Assembly: GCA_035048495.1 (NCBI GenBank)
Contig: CM068545.1
Coordinates: forward strand, 37,958,225 to 38,022,224
DNA from: Euptelea pleiosperma
Taxonomy: Eukaryota > Streptophyta > Magnoliopsida > Ranunculales > Eupteleaceae
Direction of reading: 5' to 3'
DNA: 64,000 bases
A program made the position numbers and the translations under genes. The notes under the pieces are model-generated. The model was given only the letters and a program-made list of their open reading frames with translations. It searched no databases and was not told where the DNA came from. Below, one piece after another: positions 61,229 through 64,000 of this stretch (the stretch's first letter is position 1; each line of letters begins with the position of its first letter).

Positions 61229-63847
61229 CGAAAGTAGGGTTTTTCCGTCGTTGAGAGAACGACCCTAATCTCAACACGTTTGTAATTTTATCTGAGATTT
61301 ACCCTGCAAAATATGCAATTCTTTGTATAGGGGGCACTCGAGATTAGTTCACGCAAATCAATGACATAAAATGATAGCTTTTTCTCAAAAATTGCTAAAA
61401 ACAAAAGGATGGAAAGGTGAGAATGGTGAGTGACAATGATTTAAAATATTCTTTTCATTTGGAGATTTGTCTCAAGCAACTACTAACATTAATTGAAATG
61501 GCTCAAAACATAAAAAAAATGAAAATAAAATTCTAATTTATTTATCAAAATTCTCCGTTACAATATGCTGCTCAATCGAAACTTATTCTAAACATGATAA
61601 CACAAGTTCAAATAAAACTTAAATACGAGAAAACTAGAGAGAGAAAGATGTGAGAGAGAGTAAAGAAGATAGAGAAGGTGATGGGAAGGATTACCATTAG
61701 ATTTGCCATAAGAGGAAGATCACTACCCATGTGGAAAGAGAGTTCTAGAACTGAGATAATGGAGATGTTGTGGGTGTCACGCAGCCAAGAGATGAGTTTG
61801 CCGGTTGAACCCTATGAGGTGATGGTGATTCACGAGTTTTAGAGGGAGCCCGTGAAGATGAGTGGCGAATGGTGATCTGGTTGGGAAGAACAGGACAACA
61901 ATGAACTCAGGCCCTTGGAGAAGTTGCATGCTTGCAACTTGGTCGAAGAGATGGAGGTTCACACGGCTGTGAAACCATTGACCAACCTTCGAGCATGTAG
62001 ATGATGCACTTGGTTCAACTGGAGGAAGAAGAAGTGACTGGCCGGTCCTTGCAGGTGGTACTCTTGTAGTTGCAGGCGAGTTTCAAACCAAAGCGGTTCC
62101 TGTTGGTTGAGAAGCAACCGTTGTATACTGGTGGTGAATGGAAACGGTTTGCAGGTTCAGATGGCAATAGCATGGAGAAGAATGTTGTCGTTGGGGAGCA
62201 AGGTTCTCGAGATGAAGAGAAGGGGAGAGGTGGTGAAGATTGGAAAGAGGGGAGAGATGTAAAACGGTCGTGGGTTTCAATGGTTTCTCAAACCGTTTTG
62301 GTACCTTCAAGTGGAACGCAGGTGGGTTGCATGTTGCCGTGATGAACCCGCAGCGAGGAGAGGCTTGTTAAGCCGTTGAGTTGGCTGCCCTACAGGTCTG
62401 CAAGTAGTGGGACCAATGAAGGGCGTTGTGGAAATAACGGTTTGTTACAGACTTACTGGAGTTGCAGGTCTGCCCGGAGGAAGGGAAAGAAGATGGGAGG
62501 ACGTTGAGAGAGAGACGGACAGGAGATGAAGAGAAGAGAGGGGCAGAGGCTTACCTTAAGGAGTGGATCGGTGATAAGCAAGGGATGAAACCGATCCTGG
62601 TTATAGGCTGTGTTGTAGCATCAACAGTGACAGTAGGGAGGAGCCTGCATGGAAGACGGTGGAGAAGAAGAAGAAGAAGAAGAATGAGAAGGAGAAGAAG
62701 AAGAGAAAATGGCTGAAAAGAAGGGTAGAACAGTGAGGAGAAGAAAAGAGGGGGATTAGGGTTCAAACGAACCCTTCTCCTTCTCCTTTAAACCTCCCAC
62801 TTTCCTTTAATGGAAAATGGGGGTTTTTTTTTTAAGTAAAACCTTACTTTTCTTTGGAGAATTTCCCCATTTAGTGGACCTCTCTTTTTTATTTAAAAAT
62901 AATTAATTTAAAGCATTTGAAAATCGCAAGGTCCACTAAATGGTCGGGCCACGGGTCGATGATATCTGATGGGCCCGGCTACTGGTCCACATGGATTGAT
63001 GATGTCCATCATCTCACAAGATGATGTGACAGACAATTTAATGACGATCGGATGGATGGTGACTTGACTGGGACCCAGATTGGTAGATCGACGGATCTAG
63101 AGAGATCCAACGGTCCGGTGGAAGATCCAACGGTCCGATTGAAGATCCAACGGTCAGAAAGCTAAGGGAGATGAGATAGAGTCAACAGGCAAGAGTTCTG
63201 GGGTTAAGTCAGTAGATCTGAGGATCAGGTGGTGATGTATAGGGAGATGAAGAGAGAAAGAATAAGGAGATATGAGATAGAAAATTAGGGGGAGGAGAGA
63301 GAAAATATTAGAAAATAGAGATAAAAGTATTGGCAGAGGGTCTGGAACCCTGGTCTTCACTGTGACCATCCTCAAGCTTCTCTAATAGAGTAGACCATCA
63401 TTCCTTGCTGACTCATGTGGCTTTAAACGCTTTGGTCCATCTCTTGGTCGTTGGCTCTCCTGCTGTCTTCGTTCTTTGGGCTAGCTTTTTGGTCATCTTA
63501 TTCAGCCCATATTTGGCACATATCTTCTAGTCATAGCCTGTGGGCTCTTTAAGCTTTGATAATGGGCTTTCATGATCGATTTTGGCCCGCAAGTCTCGAG
63601 AATAGCCCGATCGAGTTTCCTGCAAGAGAAGAGCACATAATGAGACTTGATCATAACGTCTTCCTACCTAGACTTTCAAAAATGTGTTTAATGCATGCAA
63701 ATATACCATTTCGTCCAGAAAAGTGTGTTCTACGAAACAGAAGAGACTCTTACGTAGAAAAATAGATAAATAGAGTATTTTACGTAAGAGAATACGATAA
63801 TGCTAAAAGGATAATTGTTTAAAATAAGCACTTTTGAGCGAATATCA
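61229..63847 (-). repeat. solo LTR of a related Athila family
   Basis: Flanked by gcaac (61224-61228) and gtaac (63848-63852), a 5-bp duplication with one mismatch. The minus strand starts tgatattcgctcaaaag and ends ccctactttcg. It is distantly related to the surrounding LTR but distinct. It contains a gaa-rich tract (62662-62703), and gatccaacggtc is repeated three times at 63107-63153. Confidence 0.72.
62662..62706. repeat. (gaa)n microsatellite
   Basis: Imperfect gaa/gag triplets. They make a run of arginine codons in one frame that should not be read as a protein. Confidence 0.85.
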
Positions 63848-63852
63848 GTAAC

Positions 63853-64000
63853 ACAATAAGGGATGTAAAATAACAGAAAATAGGCATAAATAATGGTGGA
63901 AGGGTGAGAGTGGTGAGATGTCGATTTTTAAAACAAGAATTTTTTTGTTTGAGATGATGATATTTTACTAATAGCTTGAAGAAACAATAAAGACACTAAC
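63853..64000 (-). repeat. Athila right LTR, second segment (cut by window end)
   Basis: acaataagggatgtaaaataac... matches 46821-46970 almost base for base, so the LTR continues beyond the window. Confidence 0.8.

Larger units (their letters stand above)
46671..64000 (-). mobile_element. Athila-type Gypsy element, nested and running off the window
   Basis: Minus-strand element. The 3' LTR by orientation is 46671-48557 plus 54384-55014. Interior 55015-61065 holds integrase, RNase H and part of reverse transcriptase. The primer site is at 61066-61083 and the 5' LTR is 61086-61228 plus 63853 onward, cut by the window end. The reverse transcriptase phrase FMDDFSVFGSSFD and the tggcgc-type primer site identify the Athila lineage. 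It has received at least three later insertions: 48558-54383, 59069-60064 and 61229-63847. Gag, protease and the N-terminal third of reverse transcriptase are missing. Confidence 0.8.

Noticed and set aside
62462..62716. 84-codon frame ending in an arginine run
   Set aside because: The arginines come from a gaa/gag microsatellite inside a solo LTR; a frame artefact.

Overview
The window is nuclear DNA of a seed plant with a repeat-rich genome, probably a woody angiosperm; I cannot name the species. The evidence is GT-AG introns in one host gene, LTR retrotransposons of the plant Copia and Gypsy lineages primed by initiator-Met-type or TGGCGC-type primer binding sites, many hAT-like non-autonomous elements, and no bacterial gene layout.

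The only host gene I can support is plastid-type 3-isopropylmalate dehydrogenase (IPMDH, leucine biosynthesis) on the + strand. Four exons lie close together at 14632-15727. The terminal exon lies 15.3 kb further on at 30985-31065. The intron between them holds a degenerate Copia remnant, two hAT-like MITEs, a Tat/Ogre-like LTR remnant, a full-length Copia element (19187-24762) and a Sire-like non-autonomous Copia element on the minus strand (24836-30056). No N-terminal exons are visible in the 14.6 kb upstream, so bases 1-14631 are probably another very long intron, or the upstream exons are lost.

Layout. 1-11192: a pack-type hAT element of about 1.1 kb, split by a hAT-like MITE (1097-2190) and by a young, nearly intact Tekay/Del-type chromovirus (2211-11005; TSD atgta; one in-frame stop in pol). 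11193-12440: minus-strand Copia remnant. 12666-13077: hAT-like MITE. 14632-31065: 3' part of IPMDH with its TE-filled intron. 32398-32730: hAT-like MITE. 33412-34128: Gypsy zinc-knuckle scrap carrying a Tourist-like MITE. 37280-44220: DNA element with long terminal inverted repeats, split by a non-autonomous Athila-type element (38013-44138; TSD ggggg). 44503-46139: solo Sire-like LTR. 46671-64000: a minus-strand Athila-type Gypsy element running off the window. Its left LTR carries a composite insertion (Tat-like LTR plus CACTA-like sequence), its reverse transcriptase is split by a second pack-hAT (59069-60064; TSD tcaaagga), and its right LTR is split by another solo LTR (61229-63847).

The most notable signals are: the TE-expanded last intron of IPMDH; a plant snRNA-type upstream sequence element at pol-II spacing from a TATA box in both chromovirus LTRs; two pack-hAT elements with the same ends but different gene-leader-like cargo; and a set of hAT-like MITEs whose internal sequence is built from self-complementary motifs. 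All positions and counts come from reading by eye; no database search or alignment program was run.
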